A stretch of 32,236 bases of DNA. Source: Clostridiales bacterium (GTDB lineage Bacteria > Bacillota > Clostridia > Lachnospirales > Lachnospiraceae). The notes beneath the pieces were generated by a model that did no database searches, was not told the DNA's origin, and saw only the letters and a list, made by a program, of their open reading frames with translations. Location: positions 1-32,236 of the forward strand of contig JAAYPT010000070.1 of the NCBI GenBank assembly GCA_012519695.1. Reading direction: 5' to 3'. This document shows, piece after piece, positions 23,249-32,236 of this stretch. A program made the position numbers and the translations under genes. The first letter of the stretch is position 1. The number at the start of each line of letters is the position of its first letter.

Positions 23249-25141
23249 TTAATATTCAAATATGGCAACTCCATATCCAGATAATGGATAAGCAAAAGAA
23301 TATGGTCGATTATCACAGTCCTGTGCGACTGCCCGATAAGTAAGCGGACGTGTTTCTCCACTTCCTCCATACTTCTTTTCATCACTGTTAAAAATCAGTT
23401 TATACTGTTTTTTCATCGGAACACCTACCCGATAATCTTCTCTTGCCACAGGTGTAAAGTTGCATACAAACAGCAAGTTCTTCTTGCCATTTTTACTCTT
23501 TCTTACAAAACTGAAGATACTACGATATGCATCGTCTGCATTAATCCACTCAAAATTATTCCAATCTGTATCTGCTTCATACATTGCAGGATATTTTTTA
23601 TAGATATGTAATAAATCTTTCACAAACGTTTGAAGCTGTTTATGACTGTCTTCCTCTAACAGGAACCAATCCAGTTCTCGTTCCTCACTCCATTCACGAA
23701 GCTGACCGAACTCCTGCCCCATAAATAACAGCTTTTTGCCCGGATGTCCCATCATAAAAGCATAGCCTGCCTTTAAGTTGGAAAACTTCTCCTCACCAAG
23801 TCCCGGCATCTTATTTAACATAGAACACTTCAAATGAACAACTTCGTCATGGGACAGTACCAAAATATAATGCTCACTGCCGTTATAGCTCATACCAAAA
23901 GTCATTTTGTTATGATTATCTTTTCTGAAATATGGGTCTAACTTCATATAATCTAAGAAATCATGCATCCAGCCCATGTTCCACTTATAACTAAAGTTTA
24001 GTCCGTCTTCCTCTACTTTTCCTGTTACTTTCGGCCATGCGGTAGATTCTTCCGCTATCATGACAGTTCCCGGATTACGTCCAAGAATCAGGGTATTAAT
24101 ATGCTTAAAGAATTCTATTGCTTCTAAGTTCTTATTTCCACCATACTTATTTGCAACCCATTGCCCATCTTTTTTACCATAATCAAGGTACAACATAGAT
24201 GCCACCGCATCTACACGCAAACCGTCTACATGATAATGCTCTATCCACATCAAGGCACTTCCTATCAGGAAGTTTTTTACCTCATTCTTACCATAGTCAA
24301 AAATCTTTGTTCCCCAATCCGGATGCTCACCCTTCTTAGGATCTGCATACTCGTATAAACAAGTGCCATCAAACTCTGCAAGTCCGTGGGCATCTTTTGG
24401 AAAATGCGCCGGTACCCAATCCAAAATGACACCGATATTATTTTTATGCAGATAATCTACGAAATAAGCAAAATCCTCCGGCGTTCCGTAACGAGAGGTG
24501 GGTGCATAATATCCTGTTACCTGATATCCCCAGGAACCGTCATACGGATATTCGGAAATTCCCATCAACTCCACATGTGTATATCCCATCTCTTTTACAT
24601 ATGCAGTCAGTCGTTTTGCTAATTCCCGATAGCTGTAAAATCCCTCGTCTTCTCTACCCGGATGACGCATCCAGGACCCCGGATGCACTTCATAGATTGA
24701 CATTGGCTGACTATGTACATCCTTTGTGGCTTTCCGCTTTTCCATCCACTTGGCATCTGTCCACTTAAAATGTGTAATATCCGTTACAACAGATGCTGTT
24801 CCCGGTCGAAGTTCTGCATAATTCGCATAAGGGTCTGCCTTATATAACCGCCTGCCATCCCGGGTTTCGATATAAAATTTATACATATCACCTTCTGCCG
24901 CTTCCGGTATAAATGTCTCGTAAACACCCATCGGTTCTAAACGTTCCATCTCATTGGCATCTTCCTGCCAGTTATTGAAACTTCCAATCACACTCACCTT
25001 TGCTGCATTCGGTGCCCATACTGCAAAATATACACCCTTTTTTCCTTTTTCTTCCGTAGGATGTGCTCCTAGCTTTCGGTAAATTTCATAATGTGTTGCC
25101 TGCCCCAAATAATACATATCTAGTTCTGAAAATCTGCCCAT
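23249..25141 (-). CDS. glgB: 1,4-alpha-glucan branching enzyme
   Basis: 630 residues from the ATG at 25141. A GTG nine bases further upstream is in frame, but it overlaps the AAGGAG ribosome site (25155-25150) and is rejected. GlgB makes alpha-1,6 branches in glycogen. Domains: N-terminal CBM48 (about 20-115, FAVWAPNAAKVSVIGSFNNW), GH13 catalytic barrel (about 150-530), C-terminal beta domain. Catalytic signatures: DGLRVDAVAS (nucleophile Asp about 311), MIAEEST (Glu about 364) and LSHDEVVH (Asp about 432). Only the single short N-terminal module is present, as in many Firmicutes. It lies 21 bases after the TPR/ATPase gene, so both are probably cotranscribed; no other glycogen genes are nearby. 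Confidence 0.95.
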   Translation of the reverse strand: MGRFSELDMYYLGQATHYEIYRKLGAHPTEEKGKKGVYFAVWAPNAAKVSVIGSFNNWQEDANEMERLEPMGVYETFIPEAAEGDMYKFYIETRDGRRLYKADPYANYAELRPGTASVVTDITHFKWTDAKWMEKRKATKDVHSQPMSIYEVHPGSWMRHPGREDEGFYSYRELAKRLTAYVKEMGYTHVELMGISEYPYDGSWGYQVTGYYAPTSRYGTPEDFAYFVDYLHKNNIGVILDWVPAHFPKDAHGLAEFDGTCLYEYADPKKGEHPDWGTKIFDYGKNEVKNFLIGSALMWIEHYHVDGLRVDAVASMLYLDYGKKDGQWVANKYGGNKNLEAIEFFKHINTLILGRNPGTVMIAEESTAWPKVTGKVEEDGLNFSYKWNMGWMHDFLDYMKLDPYFRKDNHNKMTFGMSYNGSEHYILVLSHDEVVHLKCSMLNKMPGLGEEKFSNLKAGYAFMMGHPGKKLLFMGQEFGQLREWSEERELDWFLLEEDSHKQLQTFVKDLLHIYKKYPAMYEADTDWNNFEWINADDAYRSIFSFVRKSKNGKKNLLFVCNFTPVAREDYRVGVPMKKQYKLIFNSDEKKYGGSGETRPLTYRAVAQDCDNRPYSFAYPLSGYGVAIFEY

Positions 25142-25162
25142 AGTACCCACTCCTTGTTTCTT

Positions 25163-27562
25163 TTAATTTTGAAAATCCTTCTCCCGTAGATATAAATAAC
25201 CTTCCGGACTGTACCGCTTACCACCAAACAGCTTTTTCAATCCACCGCGTTCTGCATGGTCAATTGCATCATCTACAATTTCTTTTACTTCTGTCAGTGT
25301 TGTTGCCTCATCCAGCTTTTGTATATTACTGATGCAGTTGTATAATGCGAGAATCCCCATATCATCAATCTCACATTCCTGCTCTATTGCATATGCTTTT
25401 GCAAACTCTACAAGTTCATCACTGGTAAATACCGGTATTTTTATTCTTTCTGTAAACTTTCGTGTAAAGTTTACATCTCTTGCTAATACTTTTTCTATTC
25501 CTACTCTGGTATCTTCCATAATGATGGTTAAGCCCTTGGTATTCTGTTCCATTAACAGGGATAACTTTGTCACTGTTTCCTGTGATAAATCTCCTGCTTT
25601 TTCAATAATCAGATAGCCACCTGCTATCTTTTTCAACAACTGAGATAAATCTTTTTGATTCAGGGATGACGCTGCTATCTTTCCTATTTTAGCTCCTGCA
25701 TGACCACCACTCTTTTGTACCGCTTTGATAATGTCCGTAGCCAACACTGTTTTTCCACTTCCACGACCACCCATAATAACAATATTTCCGGTGGCTGATG
25801 TATTAGCATTTCCGCGTCTATGAAGGGTTCCCTCTAAGACCTGACACAACTGCTGTTCCATTCCGGTAACCGGAACAAAATAAGAGAATATTTCTTTTTG
25901 TTCTTCGTTTAACTTCGTAATAGGTTCTTCTTCTATCTTAGCAAGCTCAATTTCTTCCTTCGGGAATTCAACTTCGTTCTTTAAAAGACTTTCTAAATAT
26001 TCTTCGGAAGAAGACTCTTTTGGTTCTTCCTCTTCTTGTTCTACTTCCTGCTGTGTCTCCTGCTCCAATGCCTGCTGTACCTCTGCCAAATCAATGGTTG
26101 GTTGGGGTACTTTTTCCTGTGGCTCTTCTATATCTTCCGTTGCATCTGCTCCCGGTAATTCGCCTTCTGATAACGCTGCATCTGCTATTTCTTCTACTTC
26201 TTCTGCTGCGTTTTCTTCTGACATTGCTTCTTTTGATGTTTCATCCGCTTGTGGCAATGGGGCTTCTTCCGGCATCTTCGCTTCTTCCGGTAACTCTATC
26301 TCAGGCAGCTGACCTGTTCCCTGTAAATACTTTTCTGCCATTAATTCTTGTGGGGAAACTCCTGCATCTAATTTTGGCATTACATCTGTCAGACGTTCCA
26401 TGATTCCTTCTGCCTTTTGCAATGCTTTTGCCTTTACAGACTCCAGTTTGCACTGTCTTGCAGTTTCCATTGCTACTTCTGCTGCCCGCTTGGTTCTTTC
26501 CCACTCTGACAATATATCCTGAATGCTCATCTGTCCATTTACCTGTGGTTCCTGATTTGCACCACCCGGTACAAACAGACTAATCTGTCCATCCTGATCT
26601 TCTGCCAACATTTCTTTAAAATCCAACTTCAAAGAACCGTCAATTTCTTCATCACTTTCGATATGACCGAATTTCTCTTCTGTCTCCTTTGTTTGTTCCT
26701 CTTCATCCGGCATTTGTAAATATGGAATTTCTTCTACCATCTTGTTGATGTTATCCATCGTATCTGTTACCGTTTTCTGGGAATTTGCATCCATAATCTG
26801 CTGCATACTCTTTGCAAGCTCTGCCTGTAAATTTACGGTATTAAACTTTCCAGTATTAGCTGTTACCTTTGGAATCTTAACCGGTTCTCGTACAATCTCT
26901 CCGGATTCTAATTCATCTGTTGGGCGAACTTCTACAACTCCTTCTTTGCGTTGTTTAAACTGACGATATTTATCTTCCTGAAGCTTATTAAGTGGTTGAT
27001 AAAGCATTTTAAGTTCCAATGCTTTTTCTACATATTTTCCATCACCAAACCAAAGAATCAACTCATCACAAACTGCAACACAACGTTCGCTGTTTCCTGC
27101 TTTATGATATAAATATGCTAATTCAAATGCCCATTCTTCTGTATATTCTCGTTCCTTAAATTCTTCTAGAATATCAATTAATTCACCTAAGGATGCTCCA
27201 CTTACCTTGGCAATCTCATAGCGCAACACATAACGTAAATTGTCATAAGGAGCAATCTCTAAAAATTCGTCATAATATTCTTTTGCCTCATCCACATTCC
27301 CCATTTTTAATGCTACCAATGCAAGACGATAGATAATATTTCTTCCTACAGAAGATCGGTCATATGCCATCAAAAGAATTTCTTTGCTATCTTCATAACG
27401 TTTATTTTTATCGTAAATTTCGCCTACCATACAAAGGGTAGATGCACTCTTTACTTTACGCCAGTTAATGGTGTCTGCTATTTCTACAGCAGTTTTATAA
27501 TCCTTCTCTGCCACAAGATTTTTTAATTGTTCCAGTTTTAATTTGTATTCGTATTTGTCCAC
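25163..27562 (-). CDS. Unrecognised TPR protein with C-terminal AAA-like ATPase domain
   Basis: 799 residues, soluble, no recognised name. Residues 1-200 are TPR-like helices (AVEIADTINW, ALVALKMGNVDEAKEYYDEFLEIAP). Residues about 205-560 are a low-complexity, Glu/Pro-rich acidic linker, broken by a predicted helix at about 345-400. Residues about 560-780 look like an AAA domain of CbxX/SpoVK kind: Walker A GGRGSGKT (598-605), then YLIIEKAGDL (650-659) in the Walker B place, and an arginine-bearing RKFTERIKIPVF region. The Walker B acidic pair DE is replaced by EK, so nucleotide binding is likely but hydrolysis doubtful. The start is GTG at 27562, with GAGGTG eight bases ahead. It has its own promoter and precedes glgB by 21 bases. 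Function unknown; a scaffold or regulator is one possibility. Confidence 0.8.
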   Translation of the reverse strand: MDKYEYKLKLEQLKNLVAEKDYKTAVEIADTINWRKVKSASTLCMVGEIYDKNKRYEDSKEILLMAYDRSSVGRNIIYRLALVALKMGNVDEAKEYYDEFLEIAPYDNLRYVLRYEIAKVSGASLGELIDILEEFKEREYTEEWAFELAYLYHKAGNSERCVAVCDELILWFGDGKYVEKALELKMLYQPLNKLQEDKYRQFKQRKEGVVEVRPTDELESGEIVREPVKIPKVTANTGKFNTVNLQAELAKSMQQIMDANSQKTVTDTMDNINKMVEEIPYLQMPDEEEQTKETEEKFGHIESDEEIDGSLKLDFKEMLAEDQDGQISLFVPGGANQEPQVNGQMSIQDILSEWERTKRAAEVAMETARQCKLESVKAKALQKAEGIMERLTDVMPKLDAGVSPQELMAEKYLQGTGQLPEIELPEEAKMPEEAPLPQADETSKEAMSEENAAEEVEEIADAALSEGELPGADATEDIEEPQEKVPQPTIDLAEVQQALEQETQQEVEQEEEEPKESSSEEYLESLLKNEVEFPKEEIELAKIEEEPITKLNEEQKEIFSYFVPVTGMEQQLCQVLEGTLHRRGNANTSATGNIVIMGGRGSGKTVLATDIIKAVQKSGGHAGAKIGKIAASSLNQKDLSQLLKKIAGGYLIIEKAGDLSQETVTKLSLLMEQNTKGLTIIMEDTRVGIEKVLARDVNFTRKFTERIKIPVFTSDELVEFAKAYAIEQECEIDDMGILALYNCISNIQKLDEATTLTEVKEIVDDAIDHAERGGLKKLFGGKRYSPEGYLYLREKDFQN

Positions 27563-27624
27563 CTTAATGTCACCTCAAACTCTATGAAAGGTATAGTTCT
27601 CCTAATTATCATTTTATTGAATTT

Positions 27625-27654
27625 AGTGTAACATATGAACCATACTTATGTCAA
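27625..27654 (-). promoter_or_regulatory. promoter of the TPR/ATPase-glgB operon
   Basis: TTGACA (27654-27649) and TACACT (27630-27625) with an 18-base spacer; start near 27618 and a leader of about 55 bases. Confidence 0.6.
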
Positions 27655-27663
27655 AAAATATGC

Positions 27664-27718
27664 CTAAAAAAATATCTTGCAAACTACCATATCTTTGAAT
27701 GGTTTTGTCTGCAAGATA
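27664..27718 (-). terminator. Rho-independent terminator of the AI-2E family gene
   Basis: On the minus strand TATCTTGCA (27718-27710 read in reverse complement) pairs with TGCAAGATA (27681-27673), with an inner ACCAT/ATGGT stem, followed by seven T's (27672-27666). Confidence 0.8.
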
Positions 27719-27735
27719 CTATATTTGGTTAAATA

Positions 27736-29082
27736 TTACTCTTCTGTTTTGTCCTGTTCCTTGTCTTTTTCCGTTTTTCTGACTTTTTTGAACTTTTCCG
27801 TTTTTTCCTGATTTTCCCAATGTTCAAATTCATGCTTTTCAATGTTCAGTCGACGGACTTGTATATATGATTCCGTTTCCTTCGGAAGTTTCTTTTTTTC
27901 TAACACATAATTTACGATATTTCGAACAATATAATAAATTACTGCAAATACAGGAACTCCAATAATCATTCCCGGAACGCCAAAGAGTCCTCCGCCTACT
28001 AAAATTGCAAACACTACCCAAAAAGAGGTAAGACCTGTGGAATCTCCCAAAATCTTAGGTCCGATAATATTTCCATCTAACTGCTGTAACACTAAAATAA
28101 AAATAATGAAATACACTCCAGACAGCGGATTTGCCAATGTAATCAATATAGCACTTGGTACTGCACCTAAATATGGTCCGAAGAACGGAATTACATTGGT
28201 AACACCTACAATTACGCTAACCAACAAGGTATATGGCATTTTCAAAATAGATAATCCCACAAAACAAAGTATTCCGATAATAATGGAATCTAAAATTTTT
28301 CCGGAAATAAATCCACCGAAAATCTCATTGCTTTTGTGTACTGTGTGAACAATTACATTTGCTTTCTTTGGTGGAAATATTGCATATACCAGCTTCTTTG
28401 ATTGTCCGATAAAGCTCTCTTTACTCATCAGTACATAGATGGATATAATAATACCGATTATTACATTAAACAGTACTTTTACCACATTTATAACCCCCGT
28501 GGTAAGGGATGTAAGGATATTCTTTGTCTGCGGCAGAAATTCTGTTTTTGCCCAGTTTTCAAAAAACTTGGTTCCTTCTTTTAACATCTGTTCTAATTTA
28601 TCTGCCACTTTACTGTTCTCATCTACATGAGTACCTGCCCAATCAATGAAGCTGTTTACCTGCCTTGGCAAATCCACAATCATTCGCTCAATGCTTTTAT
28701 ACAATTCCGGAATTACCATTTTCAGCAAAATACTTAAAATCAATCCTACAAAAATCAGCGCACCGAAGATACTGATTCCTCTGCTGAGTTTTCCCGCTTT
28801 CTTCTGATTCTTAATATTCTTTTCCAATACCGGAAGCAAATACTTTTCTTCAAATTTTACAATTGGATTTAACAGATACGCCAATATAAGTCCAATGGTA
28901 ATCGGCTGCAAAATATTGGATAGTTTATTCCACAATTCTGTCAATCCCGTATATCGATATATCAGGAAAAATACCGAGATACTTGCTATAATTACAATAA
29001 AGGCAGTAAGCCCTATCGCTAAATAGGGCCTAATATTCCAATTTGCTTTTTGTTTTTCTGTTTTTTTATTATTCTCTTCCAA
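27736..29082 (-). CDS. AI-2E family transporter (PerM/YtvI-like membrane protein)
   Basis: 448 residues with a hydrophobic core of seven to eight membrane segments (about 15-390) and a highly charged C-terminal tail (about 405-448, Lys/Glu-rich). Family features are the early segment LAYLLNPIVKFEEKYLLP, the amphipathic region 110-190, and the conserved VIPFFGPYLGAVPSAILITL and LDGNIIGPKILGDSTGLTSFWVVFAILVGGGLFGVPGMIIGVPVFA blocks, here quoted only in part by position (about 290-380). Members are reported as autoinducer-2 exporters or Na+/H+ antiporters; the substrate cannot be told here. The start is TTG at 29082, with GAGGA six bases ahead. It follows the aconitase-family gene by 41 bases and ends in a terminator. 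Confidence 0.87.
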   Translation of the reverse strand: MEENNKKTEKQKANWNIRPYLAIGLTAFIVIIASISVFFLIYRYTGLTELWNKLSNILQPITIGLILAYLLNPIVKFEEKYLLPVLEKNIKNQKKAGKLSRGISIFGALIFVGLILSILLKMVIPELYKSIERMIVDLPRQVNSFIDWAGTHVDENSKVADKLEQMLKEGTKFFENWAKTEFLPQTKNILTSLTTGVINVVKVLFNVIIGIIISIYVLMSKESFIGQSKKLVYAIFPPKKANVIVHTVHKSNEIFGGFISGKILDSIIIGILCFVGLSILKMPYTLLVSVIVGVTNVIPFFGPYLGAVPSAILITLANPLSGVYFIIFILVLQQLDGNIIGPKILGDSTGLTSFWVVFAILVGGGLFGVPGMIIGVPVFAVIYYIVRNIVNYVLEKKKLPKETESYIQVRRLNIEKHEFEHWENQEKTEKFKKVRKTEKDKEQDKTEE

Positions 29083-29123
29083 AATGATTCCTCTTTTCTT
29101 TTCATTTTGAAATGCACCGGAGT

Positions 29124-31412
29124 CTATCCTCTGTAGTAATTAATCAGGCATCCCTTTAAAATAATGGTGCGCTCATCCTCTGTTAATTCACCCATATTTA
29201 ATGTGAATTCTTTCAGAGTATTATCTTTTACCACATATGCTGTAAACTCTGTCTTACGTTCTTCTACTGCCTTACGAACTTCCGGTATAAAGATATAATC
29301 TCCGTTTGTAAACGGTAATTCTCCCTCCTGAATTAAGAATGGGAGCATACCCCAGTTAATAAGGTTTGAACGATAACGTTTGGTTGCATACTCATTGGCA
29401 ATGTTTGCCCATCCGCCTAATACCTTCTGACAGGATGCAGCCTGTTCTCTTGCAGAACCATCACCTGGTTTTACTGCAAAAATAGTACTTCCGAATCCGA
29501 TATTTCCCTTTCCTGCTTCTGGGAATTTCTCGTTTACAGTTGCCATAACTGCCTTTAATTCCGGCACTTCTTCTAACGGACATTTTCCTGCTTCTACTGC
29601 TTTTTGTGCTTTCTGAATCTCTTTTGCTCTTCCGACGTAAGCAGGGTCCTTTCTAGAAAGGGTAAACTCTGCCAATCCCAGTGGATTAGAACGATAAGAG
29701 GAAGTCTCTCCGGAAGGAATCAATTCGTCGGTTGTAGTTACCGGGTCATGAATTTCTGAAACTACCTTTAATACCATATTTTCCGGTAAAGCACTCATTG
29801 CAGGCCAATCCTTGATATTTGGTCCAAACTTAATTTCCTGATTTGGATCTGCAACACCCTTGCTATCAAATACACGATTTGCATAAATATTGCTGTCAAA
29901 GTGATATTTTGGCTTGCTATAGTTTACATCTATATCTGTTGCAGGAGTTAAATATCCCTTATTTGCTGCGGTTGCTGCAATAGAACGTGCATCCATCAAT
30001 GCTACAGATGCAATCTGTCCACTCTGAAGCTTAGAACCTTCACGGTTCGGGAAGTTTCTAGTAGAGTGACGAATAGAGAATCCGTTGTTGCTTGGTGTAT
30101 CTCCGGCACCAAAACATGGTCCACAGAATGCCGTCTTTAAAATTGCTCCTGTTTCCATTAAGGTTGCTGCTGCACCATTTTTTACTAATTCCATGTAAAT
30201 TGGCATACTTGCCGGATATACACTTAAGGTAAACTCATCTGCTCCAATGCTTGCACCTTTCAAAATATCTGCTGCATCACAAATATTTTCAAATCCACCA
30301 CCGGCACATCCTGCGATAATCCCCTGATCTACATATAATTTTCCATTTCTTACTTTATCTTTTAAAGTAAAGTCTACTGCTCCGTCTAAGCTTACTAATG
30401 CTTTCTTTTCGCAATCGTCTAAAATATCCATTAAGTTCGCATTTAATTCTTCAATGGTATAGGTATTGCTTGGATGGAATGGCATAGCAATCATTGGTTT
30501 TACTTTGCTTAAGTCAATTTCAATCATTCCGTCATAGTATGCTACCTGTCCAGGATTCAGCTCTTTATAATCTGCTGTTCTTCCATGAATGTCATAGAAA
30601 TCACGAATAGTATCGTCTGTTCTCCAGATAGATGATAAACAGGTTGTCTCTGTTGTCATAACATCTACACCAATACGGAAGTCTGCACTCAAGTTCGATA
30701 CGCCAGGTCCTACGAATTCCATAACTTTATTATTTACATAACCATTTGCAAATACTTCTCCGATAATTGCAAGAGCAACGTCCTGAGGGCCTACTCCTTT
30801 TTCCGGTTTTCCTGTCATGTATACACCAACGACTTTTGGCATATTAATATCATAAGTCTTATTTAATAACTGTTTTACTAATTCAGGGCCACCTTCTCCC
30901 ATTGCCATGGTTCCTAATGCACCATAACGTGTATGAGAGTCTGAACCTAAAATCATTTTTCCGCCGCCTGCAAGCATTTCTCTTGCAAACTGATGAATAA
31001 CAGCCTGATGAGGTGGTACATAGACTCCACCGTATTTCTTTGCACAAGTCAGGCCAAACATGTGATCATCTTCGTTGATGGTTCCACCAACAGCACAAAG
31101 AGAGTTGTGACAGTTTGTTAATACATATGGTACCGGGAATTTTTCCAATCCGGATGCTCTGGCTGTCTGAATAATTCCAACAAATGTAATATCATGAGAT
31201 GTTAATTTGTCAAACTTGATTTTCAGCTTATCCATATTTCCAGATGTATTGTGGTCTGCAAGGATACCATATGCAATGGTGTTTTTCGCTGCTTCTTCCT
31301 TTGAGATACTCTTTCCAACGGCTGCATTCAGTGCCGCTGCTGCCTGTGCATTATCTTCCACCAAAGTGGTGCCATTTACCAGATATACACCGCCATCATG
31401 CAATTTAATCAT
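29124..31412 (-). CDS. Aconitase-family hydratase (YbhJ-like)
   Basis: 762 residues of the aconitase superfamily. The three [4Fe-4S] cysteines are present: Cys369 (IIAGCAGGG), Cys430 and Cys433 ([13 protein letters not shown]). GSDSHTRYG (156-164) and [11 protein letters not shown] (450-460) match substrate-binding loops; the C-terminal swivel domain follows (about 570-762, with GSAREQAA). The AGCAGGG loop replaces the GSCTNG of ordinary aconitase. The start and overall form recall E. coli YbhJ, a putative hydratase of unknown substrate. Plain aconitate hydratase remains possible. AGGAGG precedes the ATG, and a good promoter lies upstream. The AI-2E family gene follows. No citrate synthase or isocitrate dehydrogenase gene is adjacent. 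Confidence 0.85.
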   Translation of the reverse strand: MIKLHDGGVYLVNGTTLVEDNAQAAAALNAAVGKSISKEEAAKNTIAYGILADHNTSGNMDKLKIKFDKLTSHDITFVGIIQTARASGLEKFPVPYVLTNCHNSLCAVGGTINEDDHMFGLTCAKKYGGVYVPPHQAVIHQFAREMLAGGGKMILGSDSHTRYGALGTMAMGEGGPELVKQLLNKTYDINMPKVVGVYMTGKPEKGVGPQDVALAIIGEVFANGYVNNKVMEFVGPGVSNLSADFRIGVDVMTTETTCLSSIWRTDDTIRDFYDIHGRTADYKELNPGQVAYYDGMIEIDLSKVKPMIAMPFHPSNTYTIEELNANLMDILDDCEKKALVSLDGAVDFTLKDKVRNGKLYVDQGIIAGCAGGGFENICDAADILKGASIGADEFTLSVYPASMPIYMELVKNGAAATLMETGAILKTAFCGPCFGAGDTPSNNGFSIRHSTRNFPNREGSKLQSGQIASVALMDARSIAATAANKGYLTPATDIDVNYSKPKYHFDSNIYANRVFDSKGVADPNQEIKFGPNIKDWPAMSALPENMVLKVVSEIHDPVTTTDELIPSGETSSYRSNPLGLAEFTLSRKDPAYVGRAKEIQKAQKAVEAGKCPLEEVPELKAVMATVNEKFPEAGKGNIGFGSTIFAVKPGDGSAREQAASCQKVLGGWANIANEYATKRYRSNLINWGMLPFLIQEGELPFTNGDYIFIPEVRKAVEERKTEFTAYVVKDNTLKEFTLNMGELTEDERTIILKGCLINYYRG

Positions 31413-31527
31413 AATATGTCCTCCTGTTTGGTATTAGTGACTTCTATATTCATGGCTACCATATCCGTCTGATATTTTATCATATGCGTTTTTATTCATG
31501 ATATCTGCCACTTTTTCCTATTAACGT

Positions 31528-31556
31528 ATTATACTGTTCTATTAGCGGAATTGCAA
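31528..31556 (-). promoter_or_regulatory. promoter of the aconitase-family gene
   Basis: TTGCAA (31556-31551) and TATAAT (31533-31528) with a 17-base spacer. The start is near 31521, so the leader is about 108 bases; no riboswitch-like structure was recognised in it. Confidence 0.6.
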
Positions 31557-31634
31557 GGCAAAATACGTTTTTTCTAATATGTAAATAACGGTAATGTTTA
31601 TTTTCAGTAATTATACTATGTGTGTTGAATTATC

Positions 31635-32236
31635 TTATTCGGTAACTACTCTAGCTTCCGGAAATGCCTTTTGTAACTTGCTGATTTCTTCTTCATTTTG
31701 AGCAAGTGGAGTGTCCGTTAATAGTAATTCATTTATATTCTTCAGACTTAACAACTCTTCTGCACTATCTATATCGCTATGCCACAAAGCAATACTTTGC
31801 AATTTACTGCACTTCTCTAATACAGAGTAATCCTTAACATTTGCATAAGCAATGGTTATACTCTTTATATTTTTTCCATACTTTAAAAAATTAATATTCG
31901 GTATATTGAATGTATCATTCACATTCGAAAAACTAAACTCCTCTATTTTTCTCGCACTTTTCAGGATTGTTTCCAAATCCTTCTGTATTCTCTCCATTTT
32001 TTTCTCACTCAACGGAGGATAATACCGCTCATCTGTTCCTGTTACTTCATACAATTCAAAGCCTACCTTTCCTCGTGGAACTGATGAATTTACCCACAGT
32101 TTTTTTAAATTTTTACACTTTGCAACATCTATAATAGTTTCAAATTCTCCAACCGGTCCTATCTCCAATTCCTCTATTGTCTCTAAATCCCGATATGTCA
32201 CATCATGAGAATTCTTATCTTTTCCCAATTCCAAAC
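31635..32236 (-). CDS. Leucine-rich-repeat-like protein, N-terminus outside the window
   Basis: About 200 residues are visible and the frame stays open to the window edge; the first possible start is a TTG at 32234 without a visible ribosome site, so the gene most likely begins outside. The sequence has irregular repeats of about 22-24 residues with LRR-like spacing: LETIEELEIG, CKNLKKLWVN, GKNIKSITIAY, CSKLQSIALWHS, LKNINELLLTDT. A charged helix-rich insert lies between the second and third repeats (about 75-95). Such bacterial LRR proteins usually mediate protein binding; the cell location depends on the missing N-terminus. It ends 79 bases upstream of the promoter of the aconitase-family gene. 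Confidence 0.7.
   Translation of the reverse strand, partial: LELGKDKNSHDVTYRDLETIEELEIGPVGEFETIIDVAKCKNLKKLWVNSSVPRGKVGFELYEVTGTDERYYPPLSEKKMERIQKDLETILKSARKIEEFSFSNVNDTFNIPNINFLKYGKNIKSITIAYANVKDYSVLEKCSKLQSIALWHSDIDSAEELLSLKNINELLLTDTPLAQNEEEISKLQKAFPEARVVTE

Noticed and set aside
26573-26587. QISLF clamp-binding-like peptide in the TPR/ATPase protein (residues 326-330)
   Set aside because: It lies mid-protein in a low-complexity linker of a protein with no other DNA-related feature; likely chance.

Overview
The window reads as a chromosomal segment of a spore-forming, AT-rich Gram-positive anaerobe of the Clostridia, most like Lachnospiraceae. This is inferred from several things: strong AGGAGG ribosome sites, sigma-A promoters with TTGACA/TATAAT boxes, T-box leaders on metG and tyrS, spoIID and spoIIQ as neighbours, a GAAC-N4-GTTC type LexA operator, and the general look of the proteins. 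No tRNA, rRNA, CRISPR array, insertion sequence or prophage was seen. The content is mainly housekeeping, with a few little-understood genes.

Layout, left to right. (1) 1-5.5 kb: cheW (+), a DbpA-type DEAD-box helicase (-), a hemolysin-III/PAQR membrane protein (+) that overlaps tail-to-tail with a small GIY-YIG protein (-), then the engulfment pair spoIID-spoIIQ (-). Both members of that pair lack the usual catalytic residues. (2) 5.5-7.7 kb: a two-gene + strand operon, a radical SAM/helix-hairpin-helix protein followed by a DUF4130 protein. Two LexA-like boxes sit around its promoter and the first protein carries a QLSFF clamp-binding-like motif. It looks like a poorly characterised DNA-repair module and is the most interesting part of the window. 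(3) 7.7-15.7 kb (-): a T-box-controlled metG, a terminator, then a TPR-GGDEF protein, tatD and rsmA in tight succession. After them comes a chemotaxis receptor split in two by an (AT)6 tract, whose stop and restart codons overlap as ATGA.

(4) 15.7-17.5 kb (-): a yybP-ykoY manganese riboswitch, mntP and a Na+/Ca2+-exchanger-family gene that probably shares the transcript. (5) 17.5-21.4 kb (-): a phosphate operon of Na/Pi transporter-PhoU, PhoB/PhoP-type regulator and PhoR-type kinase. TGTAAA repeats phased at 11 bp lie in front of it. (6) 21.4-23.2 kb (+): a consensus promoter, tyrosine T-box, tyrS and terminator. (7) 23.2-27.7 kb (-): a TPR plus degenerate AAA-like ATPase gene followed by glgB. 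(8) 27.7-31.6 kb (-): an aconitase-family hydratase followed by an AI-2E/PerM-type permease and a terminator. (9) Right edge (-): a leucine-rich-repeat protein that runs off the window.

Regulation is unusually easy to read here. Uncharged tRNA(Met) and tRNA(Tyr) should switch on metG and tyrS through T-boxes, Mn2+ should switch on export, low phosphate should induce the Pho operon, and DNA damage should induce the radical SAM pair. All of this rests on reading the sequence by eye; no alignment or folding program was run.
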